DNA from: DATDAH01 sp963823495
GTDB lineage: Bacteria; Actinomycetota; Acidimicrobiia; Acidimicrobiales; DATDAH01
Direction: 5' to 3'
Length of the DNA: 64,000 bases
Assembly: GCA_963823495.1 (NCBI GenBank)
Contig: CAWGLV010000001.1
Location: 2,418,001 to 2,482,000, forward strand
Shown: positions 25,292-37,526 of the stretch, piece by piece
Position numbering within the stretch: position 1 is the stretch's first letter
Layout of the letters: each line of letters begins with the position of its first letter
Made by a program: the position numbers and the translations under genes
The notes under the pieces: generated by a model
Told to the model about the DNA's origin: nothing
Seen by the model: the letters and a program-made list of their open reading frames with translations, nothing else
The model's database searches: none

Positions 25292-27523
25292 TCAGAAGCG
25301 GAAGCTGCCGAGAAGGTCGGAGTAGTCGTCGGTCCAGAGGCGGCCCTCGGCGGGGGGCAAGGGGCCCCAGCCGTCGTCGGCCGACAGACCGGCGAGTGCG
25401 GCCGGATCAGCAGCCAGCGCGACCCAGGTCGAGGACCAGTGACCGGCCCCCACCTCTTCGGGCGACGGGGCGTCGAGGCGGCCCACGGCGGAGAGGCCGA
25501 AGGTCTCGGCCAAGCGGTTCACCACCGGAGCGAGGTCGAAGTAGCGGTTGGAGATGTGGATGGCCAGCACGCCGTCGGAGCGGAGGTGGCCCAGGTAGTC
25601 GGCCACCGCCTGGGCCGTCAGGAGGTGCACCGGGATGGCGTCGGAGCTGAAGGCGTCGAGGACGACGACGTCGTAGACGTCCTCGTCCCGCTCCAGGGAC
25701 AGGCGCCCGTCGCCGAGCACGATGGCGGTGTCGGCCGCACTGTCGGCCAGATAGCTGAAGAGCGCCGGGTCCGACGCGATGCGAGCCACCGCCGGGTCGA
25801 TCTCATAGAAGGTGAACGTGTCGCCCGGACCGCCGTAGGCGGCGAGGGCGCCGGAGCCGAGGCCGACGACGGCGACCGCGCGGGGGCTGACGTCGGCCGC
25901 CTGGGTGAAGACGTCGCCGATCGGCCCCTCCGGGTGGTAGTAGCCCAGCGGCGTGGCCGATTCGGCGGGATCCTGCATGCCGTGGGTCGTGGTGCCGTTG
26001 GCCAGCACGTGGCGGCCCCGGTCGTCCTCGAACACCCGGTGCACGCCGAAGAAGGTGCGCTCGGCCTCCAGGGTGGGGTTGGGCTCGGCCAGGCCCGCGA
26101 CGAGGAGCACACCGCCGATGGCGAGGGCGAAGGTGCGGGGAGAGCGGAGGGCGACGTAGGCCCCGGCCCCGACCAGAGCCAGGAGGAGCACCGGGAGACG
26201 GGCCGCTTCCGGGGTGGTGGCGGCACCGGTGGCCCCCCAGGCCAGGCCCAGGCCGACGACCAGCGCGGCGCCGACGGCGACGCCTCGGGCATCGAGGTGA
26301 CGGCGGGCGGCCCTGGTCGCGGGACGCATGGCCACCACGAGGCCCAGGGCCAGCGGGTACTCCAGGATCGAGGTGAACACTGCCGGGGCGATCAGGGCGC
26401 CGGCGATCCCCCCGAGGACCCCGCCCACGGAGATCCACAGGTAGAACTCCGTCAGGCGGTCGGCGGGTGGCCGCAACTCGGCCAGGCGGGAATGGGCCAG
26501 CGTGGCCGCGGCGAGGAAGAAGACGAGGTGGGGGGCCAGGACCAGCCACACGGAGTCGAACGAGGCGGCGAACGCGGCGGCGAGCGGCACCGCCAGGAGG
26601 GCGACGGTGCGGCCGGAGAGATCGATCAGGCGCTCGGGTGGGCGGCCGAAGGCGAGTACGAAGCTCAACAGGTAGAGCGCGAGCGGGACCACCCACAGCA
26701 GGGGGACGGAGGCGATGTCGGTGCTGAGGTGCCGGGTCACCCCGAGCAGCAGGAGGCTGGGGACGAAGGCGAAGGCGACGAGGCGGACTCGACGCCCGGG
26801 AGCCAGAGGCGGGGAGCTGGGCCCGGCCTCGGCGACGGCGAGGGAGACGACGGCATCCGGCCGCCGGCGCAGGACCCAGGCGCAGGCGCCCGTGAGCAGG
26901 ACGAAGGCCAGGTAGCCCAGGCTCCACAGTCGGCTCTGGGCCGAAGTGGACAGATGGGGCTCGAGCACCAGGGGGTACGCCAGGAGGGCGAGGAGGCTGC
27001 CCACGTTGCCGGCGGCGTAGAGGAAGTAGGGATCGGCCGCGTGGCGGTGACCGCTGAGGGAGAACCAGCGCTGGAAGGTCGGACTGGCGGTGGAGAGGGC
27101 AAGGAAGGGCAGGCCGACGGTCACGGCCAGCACGAGCAGGGTCCAAGGCGCGGGGGCGGTGCCGTCGGGGAGGCGCCAGCCGGCGGGGACCGCGATCGGC
27201 AGGGCCAGGAGTGGCAGCGCCACGAGGACCACGTGGACCGGGATGTGGCGGCCGCGCAGCCAGCGGGCACCGAGGTGGGCCACGCCGTAGCCGAGGAGGA
27301 GGGTGGCCTGGAAGAAGACCATGGCGGTGTTCCAGACGTCCGGTGTCCCCCCGAGGAGCGGCGTCAGGAGCTTGGCGACCAGGGGCTGGACCAGGAAGAG
27401 CAGCGTGGAGCCCACGAAGCTGGCCAGGGTGAACAGCACGACCAGGCTGCGGCCCGGGGCGAGGCCCGCCGTGGGCGTCGAGAGCGCCGGCGCGTCGGGG
27501 TCACCACGGGTGATCACGGCCAC
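25292..27523 (-). CDS. Polytopic membrane protein with C-terminal spermidine-synthase-like domain
   Basis: A 743-residue protein. Residues 1-480 contain roughly 13 predicted transmembrane helices, opening with LVVLFTLASFVGSTLLFLVQPLVAKLL, written here only to mark the MFS-like start. Residues about 490-743 are a Rossmann methyltransferase-like fold related to SpeE: AVVGLGSGALAAYG, FYEIDPAVARIA, GDGRLSL and VVLDAFSSDAIPVHLLT. Such fused transporter/aminopropyltransferase-like proteins are widespread and mostly uncharacterised. It is convergent with coaE, and its GTG start is divergent from uvrB across 83 bases. Confidence 0.72.
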   Translation of the reverse strand: MAVITRGDPDAPALSTPTAGLAPGRSLVVLFTLASFVGSTLLFLVQPLVAKLLTPLLGGTPDVWNTAMVFFQATLLLGYGVAHLGARWLRGRHIPVHVVLVALPLLALPIAVPAGWRLPDGTAPAPWTLLVLAVTVGLPFLALSTASPTFQRWFSLSGHRHAADPYFLYAAGNVGSLLALLAYPLVLEPHLSTSAQSRLWSLGYLAFVLLTGACAWVLRRRPDAVVSLAVAEAGPSSPPLAPGRRVRLVAFAFVPSLLLLGVTRHLSTDIASVPLLWVVPLALYLLSFVLAFGRPPERLIDLSGRTVALLAVPLAAAFAASFDSVWLVLAPHLVFFLAAATLAHSRLAELRPPADRLTEFYLWISVGGVLGGIAGALIAPAVFTSILEYPLALGLVVAMRPATRAARRHLDARGVAVGAALVVGLGLAWGATGAATTPEAARLPVLLLALVGAGAYVALRSPRTFALAIGGVLLVAGLAEPNPTLEAERTFFGVHRVFEDDRGRHVLANGTTTHGMQDPAESATPLGYYHPEGPIGDVFTQAADVSPRAVAVVGLGSGALAAYGGPGDTFTFYEIDPAVARIASDPALFSYLADSAADTAIVLGDGRLSLERDEDVYDVVVLDAFSSDAIPVHLLTAQAVADYLGHLRSDGVLAIHISNRYFDLAPVVNRLAETFGLSAVGRLDAPSPEEVGAGHWSSTWVALAADPAALAGLSADDGWGPLPPAEGRLWTDDYSDLLGSFRF

Positions 27524-27594
27524 GGCGCTCCCGTCGGCGGCGTCGACCGTTCCGTGAGCCGTGCATCCGGCCGGTGCCTGTCACCCGACGTCGG

Positions 27595-27600
27595 TACCCT
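27595..27600 (+). promoter_or_regulatory. -10 box TACCCT of leaderless uvrB
   Basis: TACCCT exactly 6 bases before GTG 27607. It supports that start over an in-frame start at 27574. Confidence 0.5.
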
Positions 27601-27606
27601 TCGGCA

Positions 27607-29628
27607 GTGGCTCGTGTGGACCGCTTCGAGATGGTGTCGGACTTCGAGCCGGCCGGCGACCAGCCCGCCGCGATCGCGGCCCTGGCCGAAGGACTGGCCG
27701 CCGGCGACCGATTCCAGACCCTGCTGGGCATCACCGGCAGCGGCAAGAGCGCCACCATCGCCTGGACCATCGAGCAGGCTCAGCGCCCGACGCTGGTCAT
27801 GGCGCCGAACAAGTCGCTGGCGGCCCAGTTGGCGAACGAGTTCCGGGAGTTCTTCCCGAAGAACAAGGTCGAGTACTTCGTCTCCTACTACGACTACTAC
27901 CAACCCGAGGCCTACCTGCCCTCCAGCGACACCTACATCGAGAAGGACTCGTCGGTCAACGACGAGATCGAGCGCCTGCGCCACGCCACCACCGCGTCCC
28001 TGCTCACGCGGCGGGACACGATCGTGGTGGCGTCGGTGTCGGCCATCTACGGACTCGGCTCGCCCGAGGAGTACCGGGACCAGCTCCTCTACCTCCGGGT
28101 CGGCGAGGAGCACGACATGCGGTCGGTCCTGCGCAAACTCGTCGACATCCGCTACGAGCGCAACGACCTCAACCTCACCCGGGGCCGCTTCCGGGTGCGG
28201 GGCGACACCCTCGAGGTCCACCCCGCCTACGAGGAGCACGCCGTCCGCGTCGAGCTGTTCGGCGACGAGATCGAGCGCATCGTCCTGGTGGACCCGCTCA
28301 CCGGTGAGCAGCTCGACGTGGTCGACGAGCTGATGATCCTGCCCGCCAGCCACTATGTGACCGGTGACGAGCGCCTGCGCCGGGCGATCCAACGCATCGA
28401 GGTGGAGCTCCAGGAGCGCCTGGAGGAGTTCGAGGAGGAGGGCAAGCTGCTGGAGGCCCAGCGCCTGCGCATGCGGACCAGCTACGACCTCGAGATGATG
28501 CAGGAGGTCGGCTTCTGCAACGGGATCGAGAACTACTCCGGCCCCATCGACGGCCGGGCCCGGGGTGAGGCGCCGAACACCCTGCTGGACTTCTTCCCCG
28601 ACGACTTCCTGATGGTGCTCGACGAGTCCCACGTGATGGTCCCCCAGCTCCACGGCCAGTACGAGGGTGACCGCAGCCGCAAGGAGACCCTCGTGGAGCA
28701 CGGGTTCCGGCTGCCCTCGGCGGCCGACAACCGTCCGTTGCGCTTCGACGAGTTCATGGAGCGGATCAACCAGGTCGTGTTCCTGTCGGCCACGCCCGGT
28801 CCCTGGGAGCTGGAACGCTCGGCCGGGGTCGTCGAGCAGATCGTGCGCCCGACCGGGCTCATCGACCCCGAGGTCATCGTCAAGCCCACCAAGGGCCAGA
28901 TCGACGACCTGCTCGAGCAGATCAACCTCCGCACCGATGCCGGCGACCGGGTCCTGGTCACCACGCTGACCAAGAAGATGGCCGAGGACCTCACCGACTA
29001 CCTGCTCGAGCTCGGCGTCCGGGTGCGGTACCTGCACAGCGAGGTGGACACCATCGAGCGCATCGAGCTGTTGCGCTCCCTGCGCCTCGGCGAGTTCGAC
29101 GTGCTCGTGGGCATCAACCTGCTGCGGGAGGGCCTGGACCTGCCCGAGGTCTCCCTGGTGGCCATCCTCGACGCCGACAAGGAGGGCTTCCTCCGCAGCG
29201 AGACGGCCCTCATCCAGATCATCGGCCGGGCCGCCCGCAACGTCGGCGGCCAGGTCGTCATGTACGCCGACCAGGTGACCGACTCGATGCAGCGGGCCTT
29301 GTCCGAGACCAACCGGCGCCGGGGCCTGCAGCAGGCCTACAACCGGGAGCACGGGATCGATCCCAAGACGATCCGCAAGGCCGTCACCGACATCCTGGCC
29401 CAGCTCCGGCCCGACGAGTCCACGCCCACGCCCGGCCGGAGCCGGCGACGCCAGAGCCTCAGCGAGCGCAGCGAGCTGGCCGGACTGCCCAGGGACGAAC
29501 TGGCGCGGCTCATCGCCACGCTCGAGGAGGAGATGGGCGAGGCCGCCACCGAGCTGAACTTCGAGTACGCCGCCCGCCTGCGGGACGAGATCAACGACCT
29601 CCGACGAGAGCTGAGGGAGGCCGGATGA
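27607..29628 (+). CDS. uvrB: Excinuclease ABC subunit B
   Basis: DNA-damage verification helicase of nucleotide excision repair, 673 residues. Walker A is LLGITGSGKSAT. The beta-hairpin that probes DNA is rich in tyrosine (VSYYDYYQPEAYLPSSDTYI). Helicase motifs include MVLDESHV, FLSATPGPWE and LLREGLDLPEVSLVAILDAD. The C-terminal UVR domain that contacts UvrC is EMGEAATELNFEYAARLRDE. Its stop overlaps the ATG of the following SDR (ATGA). uvrA lies 2.7 kb downstream and uvrC 25.6 kb downstream. Confidence 0.96.
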   Translation: MARVDRFEMVSDFEPAGDQPAAIAALAEGLAAGDRFQTLLGITGSGKSATIAWTIEQAQRPTLVMAPNKSLAAQLANEFREFFPKNKVEYFVSYYDYYQPEAYLPSSDTYIEKDSSVNDEIERLRHATTASLLTRRDTIVVASVSAIYGLGSPEEYRDQLLYLRVGEEHDMRSVLRKLVDIRYERNDLNLTRGRFRVRGDTLEVHPAYEEHAVRVELFGDEIERIVLVDPLTGEQLDVVDELMILPASHYVTGDERLRRAIQRIEVELQERLEEFEEEGKLLEAQRLRMRTSYDLEMMQEVGFCNGIENYSGPIDGRARGEAPNTLLDFFPDDFLMVLDESHVMVPQLHGQYEGDRSRKETLVEHGFRLPSAADNRPLRFDEFMERINQVVFLSATPGPWELERSAGVVEQIVRPTGLIDPEVIVKPTKGQIDDLLEQINLRTDAGDRVLVTTLTKKMAEDLTDYLLELGVRVRYLHSEVDTIERIELLRSLRLGEFDVLVGINLLREGLDLPEVSLVAILDADKEGFLRSETALIQIIGRAARNVGGQVVMYADQVTDSMQRALSETNRRRGLQQAYNREHGIDPKTIRKAVTDILAQLRPDESTPTPGRSRRRQSLSERSELAGLPRDELARLIATLEEEMGEAATELNFEYAARLRDEINDLRRELREAG

Positions 29629-30479
29629 GCGACGGGAGGAGGGACCGGGGCGCGGTCCTGGTCACGGGGGCGTCGACGGGCATCGGCGAGGCCGTGGCCC
29701 GCTCGTTGGCGGCGCGGGGCAACCCCGTCTACGCCGGGGTGCGCCGAGAGGCCGACGGCGACGCGCTGGCCGGCCCGAACCTGAACCCGGTGCTCCTCGA
29801 CATCACCGACGAGGCCCAGGTCGCCGCCGTGGCCGACCGCATCGCCGGTGACGTCGGCACCGCCGGGCTGGCCGGCGTGGTCAACAACGCGGGCATCGCC
29901 CTCGGCGGTCCGCTGGAGTACCTGCCCCTGGACGAGTGGCGGAACCAGCTCGAGGTGAACGTGGTCGGTCAGGTGTCGGTCACCCGCTCCACGGTCCCGC
30001 TCCTCCGGGCGGCGAAGGGCCGCATCGTGTTCGTGGGCTCGATCAGCGGGCGGGTGGGCACGACCCTGATGGGGCCGTACTGCTCGTCCAAGTTCGCCAT
30101 CGAGGGCCTGGCCGAGTCGCTGCGTCACGATCTCTCCGACTGGGGGATCGGGGTGGCCGTGGTCGAGCCCGGGGCGGTCAAGACCGCCATCTGGGAGAAG
30201 GGCCGGGTCACCACCGAGCGCCTGGAGCGGGAACTGCCCGCCGAGGCCTTCGAGCGCTACGCCAAGGGCATGCAGGGCATCCGGGACGGCATCGAGAAGA
30301 GCGAGACCACCGGCGTGAGCCCGGACAAGGTCGCCGACGCCGTGAGCCACGCCCTCTTCGCCAGGCGGCCGAGGCACCGGTACCTGGTCGGCCCCGACGC
30401 GAAGGTGGCGGGCACCCTCAGCCGCCTGCTTCCGGACCGGGCCAAGCACGCCGTGATGGCGAGGCTGGCCGGGCCGTAG
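29625..30479 (+). CDS. Short-chain dehydrogenase/reductase
   Basis: A 284-residue classical SDR. It has the cofactor motif TGASTGIG, NNAG, catalytic Ser in FVGSISGRVG and YCSSK. The C-terminal 60 residues (ARRPRHRYLVGPDAKVAGTL) follow the pattern of retinol/steroid-type SDRs. Translation is coupled to uvrB by a 4-base overlap, yet no repair role is known for such enzymes. Substrate unknown. Confidence 0.82.
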   Translation: MSDGRRDRGAVLVTGASTGIGEAVARSLAARGNPVYAGVRREADGDALAGPNLNPVLLDITDEAQVAAVADRIAGDVGTAGLAGVVNNAGIALGGPLEYLPLDEWRNQLEVNVVGQVSVTRSTVPLLRAAKGRIVFVGSISGRVGTTLMGPYCSSKFAIEGLAESLRHDLSDWGIGVAVVEPGAVKTAIWEKGRVTTERLERELPAEAFERYAKGMQGIRDGIEKSETTGVSPDKVADAVSHALFARRPRHRYLVGPDAKVAGTLSRLLPDRAKHAVMARLAGP

Positions 30480-30528
30480 GCCCCCTCGGGGGCGCTCAGC
30501 CCCGACGACACCGTGCCGATGGGTCCTG

Positions 30529-32268
30529 GTGTCGCCGAGCCCGAACCCGACCGCCGCGCCGCGGGCCGTCCCGACCGGCCCGCGCCCTCCGGTGGCGACC
30601 GACCCCCGCCGCCGCCTGGCCCTCCATGTCGCCGGGCTCGGCGCCCTGCTGCTCCTCCTCGTCCCCCTTCTGGGGCGGGACGGCCTCTTCTCCGCGGACG
30701 AAGGCGCCGCCCTCGCCCAGGCCCGCCTGCTGAGCCAGGAGCGGGGCTGGGTGCTCGACCACCCGATGCCCGCCCTCGATCCCACGGGCACGACCTTCCC
30801 GATCGAGAAGTCCAGCATCGTGGTGCCCGAGGACGGCCGCCCCGGCGCCGCGCCCTTCGCCAAGCACCCCGCCTACGCCCTGCTGCTGGCGCCCTTCGAC
30901 GATCTCGCGGGCGTCCTCGGCATGACCTTGACCTCGGTGTTCGGCACGGTGGCCGCCGCCGCGGTGGCCGGACTGCTCACCCGCCGGTTGGCCCCCGGCC
31001 TCGACATCGTGGCCGTGTGGGCCACCGGGCTGGCGACGCCGTTGTTCGTCGACAGCTGGCTCGTGATCGCGCACACGCTCGGCGCGGCCCTCGTGGCCAC
31101 CGCCACCCTCGCCGTGGTGCGGGCCGACGAGGGTAGGGGAGGGCCGGCGCTGGCAACGGTGGGCCTGGCCATGGCCGGCGCCGTCCTGCTGCGCAACGAG
31201 GCCCTGCTGTTCGGGGTGGCCCTGTTCGTGGCCGCCACCGTCCTGGGAGCGGGGTGCCGCCGCCGCCCCCTCGTCCTGGGCGGGCTCGCCGCTCTGGTGG
31301 GGTCGGCCGGGGGCTACGTCCTCGACGGCGCGCTCTCCGCCGCGGTGGCCGGCAGCGCCGAGACCGGCTTCCGCGCCGGTGTGCAGGGCTCCGGGTTCCT
31401 CGCGGGTCGGGTCCTGGGCGCTCTGCTCACCCTTCTCACGCCCTCCTATGGCCGCCTGGGCCTGCCCGACATGCTCCTCGTGCTGTCGGTGGGCAGCCTG
31501 GTCGGTGCGGTGGTGGTGGCCCGCCGCCGTCCGGAGGACGGGGCGGGCATCCGCCTGTTCGCCGGCGTGGCGGTGCTGACCACCCTCGGACGAGCGCTGC
31601 TGGTCCCCGATGTCGTCCCCGGCCTGTTCATCGCCGCGCCGGCCCTCACCGCCGGCCTGGCGGCGGTCGGACGCCGGTCGCTGGAGACGACCGCGGCCCG
31701 GCTCCTGGCGGGGACCAGCGGCCTCTTCTTCGCCGCCGTCGTCGCCACGCAGTACGCCTCCGGCGGCTCGGGGGAGTGGGGCGGGCGCTACTTCGCCCTG
31801 GCGCTGCCGCTCCTGGTCCCCCTGGCGGTGGTCGCGCTCGGCGAGGTGACCTCCCGCCTGGGTCCCGGGGCCCGTCGGCCTCTGGTCGCGGCCCTCGTGG
31901 TCGTGGCGTTGGCCAGCGCCCTGCTGGGGGGTCGGGCCCTCCGGGGCGTGGAGGACCGGACCGACGCCATCGTCGAGGGCGTCGAGGTCGCCGCCGCCGG
32001 CCTCCAGGCCCCGGTCGTGGTGGCCACCGCGGGGGCCGCCCCCCGGTTCGCGTGGGCCGAGGTGGTGGCCGGCGACGAGTGGCTCCTCGTCCCGATCGAG
32101 GACCTCGACGGCCGCCTGACCGAGCTCCGGACGGCCGGTCGGGACGTGGTGCTCACCACCCCCGAGCCCGAGGAGGCCCGACGGGCGACCACCGGCTACA
32201 CCACCCTGAGCGACGAGCGCATCGCCTTCGGGTCGACGTGGACGGTGATCGGGCTGCGCTCGCCCTGA
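30529..32268 (+). CDS. Polytopic membrane protein, GT-C glycosyltransferase-like
   Basis: A 579-residue protein with about ten to twelve hydrophobic helices. The first extracytoplasmic loop has FSADEGAALAQARLLSQERG, whose acidic DE pair resembles the catalytic region of PMT/ArnT-type enzymes that use polyprenyl-phosphate sugars. The C-terminal 90 residues are soluble. GTG 30529 opens a proline-rich N-terminus. It stands between the SDR and uvrA, and uvrA has its own promoter. Assignment to GT-C is by layout only. Confidence 0.55.
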   Translation: MSPSPNPTAAPRAVPTGPRPPVATDPRRRLALHVAGLGALLLLLVPLLGRDGLFSADEGAALAQARLLSQERGWVLDHPMPALDPTGTTFPIEKSSIVVPEDGRPGAAPFAKHPAYALLLAPFDDLAGVLGMTLTSVFGTVAAAAVAGLLTRRLAPGLDIVAVWATGLATPLFVDSWLVIAHTLGAALVATATLAVVRADEGRGGPALATVGLAMAGAVLLRNEALLFGVALFVAATVLGAGCRRRPLVLGGLAALVGSAGGYVLDGALSAAVAGSAETGFRAGVQGSGFLAGRVLGALLTLLTPSYGRLGLPDMLLVLSVGSLVGAVVVARRRPEDGAGIRLFAGVAVLTTLGRALLVPDVVPGLFIAAPALTAGLAAVGRRSLETTAARLLAGTSGLFFAAVVATQYASGGSGEWGGRYFALALPLLVPLAVVALGEVTSRLGPGARRPLVAALVVVALASALLGGRALRGVEDRTDAIVEGVEVAAAGLQAPVVVATAGAAPRFAWAEVVAGDEWLLVPIEDLDGRLTELRTAGRDVVLTTPEPEEARRATTGYTTLSDERIAFGSTWTVIGLRSP

Positions 32269-32291
32269 CGGGCCCGTTCGACCCGGGGGCA

Positions 32292-32305
32292 CAAACACGT
32301 GTTCG
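32292..32305 (+). promoter_or_regulatory. LexA (SOS) box upstream of uvrA
   Basis: CAAACACGTGTTCG differs from the actinobacterial LexA consensus CGAAC-N4-GTTCG at one base. It ends 16 bases before the uvrA -10 box, in position to block RNA polymerase. Confidence 0.7.
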
Positions 32306-32321
32306 GGCGGGGGGGCGCCGG

Positions 32322-32327
32322 TAGAGT
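32322..32327 (+). promoter_or_regulatory. -10 box TAGAGT of leaderless uvrA
   Basis: TAGAGT exactly 6 bases before GTG 32334; no ribosome-binding site. Confidence 0.55.
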
Positions 32328-32333
32328 CGACCC

Positions 32334-35201
<2,868 letters not shown>

Positions 35202-35232
35202 ATCCCCCGCCCCCCGGGCCGACAGGAACAGG

Positions 35233-36567
35233 GTGTTGTCGCGACTCGCGCCCGGGGCCCTGTTCGGCGGGATCGCGCTGGCCGTCGTCGGCCTGAGCAA
35301 GCTGCACGCCAGCCAGCTCGGGACCTACGACTACAGCGGTTCCCCGCGCCTGGCCTGGTCACTGACCTACATCGGGATCCTGGCCGTCGCGGCCTACAGC
35401 CTCGGCCTGCCCGACGTCCCCCGCAGCCGGCGCAGCGCCATCCTCACCGCCGTGGCCGCGGCGACGGCCGGCGCCGTCGGCATGTCGCTCGTGCAGCTGT
35501 TGGTGGGCGATGCCCTGCTGCCCCGTTTCGTCGTCTTCGGCAGCGCTCTGCTCCTGGTCCCGTGGTACCTGCTCACGGTCAACCTGGCCCTCGACGGCCG
35601 CTCCTCGGACGAGCGCCGGGACCGGGTGGTCGTCGTGGCCGAGCACGCCACCGCCGTGGGCACCGAGCTGAGTGCCGAGCTGGACGGGGGCGCCGAGACG
35701 GCGGCCGCCGTCGTGGCCACCCTCGAGCCGGGGGCGGCGGAGGTCACCGGTGCCGGAGACCGCCCTCTGGTCGACCTGGTCCGGTCCGAGCGGGCCACGG
35801 TCCTCGTGCTCGACCGAGCCGCCCAGGATCAGCCCTCGGTCGTGGCCCAGGCCGCCGCCCTGCACGCCACGGGGGTCCGGGTCCGGACACTGTCGCTCTT
35901 CTACGAGGAGTGGTTGGGCAAGCTGCCCGTGGGCGAGCTGGAGCGGGTGGCGATGATGTTCGACATCGGCGAGGTGCACCGCCAGCGCTACACGCGGGTG
36001 AAGCGGCTCGTGGACGTGGCCCTGGGCGCCGCCGGGACCCTCGTGCTCGCCCTCCTGACCCCCGTCGTCCTGGTCACCAACCGGTTCGGCAACCAGGGCC
36101 CGCTGCTCTACCGCCAGACCCGGGTGGGCAAGAACGGCGAGCCCTTCTCGATCCTCAAGTTCCGCACCATGACGCCCACCCCCGAAGGCCTGGCCGACGA
36201 GTGGACCGGCGAGGACGACCCCCGCATCACCTACTTCGGCCACGTCCTGCGCCGCAGCCACCTCGACGAGCTGCCCCAGGTGGTCAACATCCTGCGGGGC
36301 GAGCTCTCGGTGGTCGGCCCCCGGCCGGAGCAGCCCCATTACGTGGAGGAGCTCAGCGAGAAGCTGCCGTTCTACGCCATGCGCCACCTGGTGCGCCCCG
36401 GGCTGACCGGATGGGCCCAGGTGAAGTACGGCTACGCCGGCGACGAGCGGGACGCCCTCGAGAAGCTCCAGTACGAGTTCTTCTACCTGCGCCGTCAGAG
36501 CGTGGGACTGGACCTGCGCATCGTGGGCCGCACGCTGCGCAGCGTGATCGGCGGCGACGGCCGCTAG
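35233..36567 (+). CDS. Polyprenyl-phosphate sugar-1-phosphate transferase (WbaP/exopolysaccharide initiator type)
   Basis: Predicted to start glycan assembly by moving a sugar phosphate onto undecaprenyl phosphate. It has 444 residues. Residues 1-120 contain about four transmembrane helices, and a soluble region follows. Residues about 255-444 are the bacterial sugar transferase domain: KRLVDVALGAAGTLVLALL, LYRQTRVGKNGEPFSILKFR, SHLDELPQVVNILRGELSVV, GPRPEQP and RPGLTGWAQVKYGYAGD. GTG 35233 is 31 bases after uvrA. It opens the surface-glycan region and converges with the hydrolase gene, overlapping it by 4 bases. Confidence 0.87.
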   Translation: MLSRLAPGALFGGIALAVVGLSKLHASQLGTYDYSGSPRLAWSLTYIGILAVAAYSLGLPDVPRSRRSAILTAVAAATAGAVGMSLVQLLVGDALLPRFVVFGSALLLVPWYLLTVNLALDGRSSDERRDRVVVVAEHATAVGTELSAELDGGAETAAAVVATLEPGAAEVTGAGDRPLVDLVRSERATVLVLDRAAQDQPSVVAQAAALHATGVRVRTLSLFYEEWLGKLPVGELERVAMMFDIGEVHRQRYTRVKRLVDVALGAAGTLVLALLTPVVLVTNRFGNQGPLLYRQTRVGKNGEPFSILKFRTMTPTPEGLADEWTGEDDPRITYFGHVLRRSHLDELPQVVNILRGELSVVGPRPEQPHYVEELSEKLPFYAMRHLVRPGLTGWAQVKYGYAGDERDALEKLQYEFFYLRRQSVGLDLRIVGRTLRSVIGGDGR

Positions 36568-37526
36568 GGGCGACCTCCGCCTCCGGCCACGACGTCGACC
36601 AACCGACGGACCCGACGGCGCAGGCCGAGGCGGCGCCGCAGCCGGGAGGCGATGGTCGGCGGCTGGTACTCCGAGGCGAACGCCGCCTCCCGCTGGTACC
36701 GGGCGGGATCGGGGAGTTCGCCGGCCAGGAACCGGGCGGTGGCGTCGAGGAGGAGACTCCGGGGCGCGTGGGCGCTCGTGTGGCCACCGAAGGGCCGTTC
36801 GTCGAGGGCGACGAACCCACCGGCGGTCCGCCAGGCCTGGACCAGGGGGAGCACCTGTTCGGCGTGGACCCCGTCGTCGTCGACGCAGGACTGCACGAAC
36901 AGGGGCGGTGGCGGCCTGTCCGCCTCGTCGAGCTCGTTGCGGACCTGACGGGTGATGACGCGGTTGTGGGGCGCGGTCACGTCCCCGTCGGGGAGGGTGA
37001 AAGCGAGCTCGGTCATCCGGTTCTGGCGCACCGCGGCGATGTCCAGGTCGATGTGGGGACCGATGGCGACGATGCCGGCCACGCCGAGGCGCCGACCGAA
37101 CTTGAGCGCCGCGGTGGCCCCCATGGACGAGCCGAGGGTGACCACCTGATCGGGTCGGTGACCGCCGAGGTCCAGGACCCGGTCGATGATCGTCGCGGTC
37201 GCCGCCTCGACGTAGAGGTCGCCCCGCTCGCCGGTGTAGTAGGTCCCGTTGTCGTACGCCCCGTAGGGGTCGCACAGGAACAGCCAGTCGTGGTCCGGGC
37301 AGCTCCCCAGCATCTTCAGGCGGTGGAAGTACCCACCGAAGTCGGCCCGGTTGGGTCGGGTCACCCCTCGCGTCGTGTAGAAGGCGCTGAAGTGGACGCC
37401 CAGCCCTCGCGACCCGGGGTGACGCACGTGGACGAACCCGAACCGTCGACCGGCGTCGTCCCGGTACTCCTGGACGTCATGGGCCGGCACCGATCCCGCG
37501 GTCGTCACCGCCGCCGACGGGTTCAC
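36564..37526 (-). CDS. Alpha/beta-hydrolase-fold protein
   Basis: A 320-residue predicted cytosolic hydrolase. The nucleophile elbow is VVTLGSSMGATAALKFG (GxSxG), and a late FGGHTSAHAPR could hold the catalytic His. There is no signal peptide. A basic C-terminus (RLRRRLGLRRRVRRL) is notable. GTG 37526 overlaps the flippase stop by 4 bases, so the two are coupled. A deacylase acting on glycan precursors is possible, but no substrate can be read. Confidence 0.6.
   Translation of the reverse strand: MNPSAAVTTAGSVPAHDVQEYRDDAGRRFGFVHVRHPGSRGLGVHFSAFYTTRGVTRPNRADFGGYFHRLKMLGSCPDHDWLFLCDPYGAYDNGTYYTGERGDLYVEAATATIIDRVLDLGGHRPDQVVTLGSSMGATAALKFGRRLGVAGIVAIGPHIDLDIAAVRQNRMTELAFTLPDGDVTAPHNRVITRQVRNELDEADRPPPPLFVQSCVDDDGVHAEQVLPLVQAWRTAGGFVALDERPFGGHTSAHAPRSLLLDATARFLAGELPDPARYQREAAFASEYQPPTIASRLRRRLGLRRRVRRLVDVVAGGGGRP

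Noticed and set aside
25439..28333. Long plus-strand frame running over the spermidine-synthase-like gene into uvrB
   Set aside because: Low-complexity antisense and out-of-frame translation; both real genes have conserved motifs.
30480..30494. GC hairpin GCCCCC-TC-GGGGGC after the SDR gene as a terminator
   Set aside because: Two-base loop, six-bp stem and no T-run; frequent by chance in this GC range.
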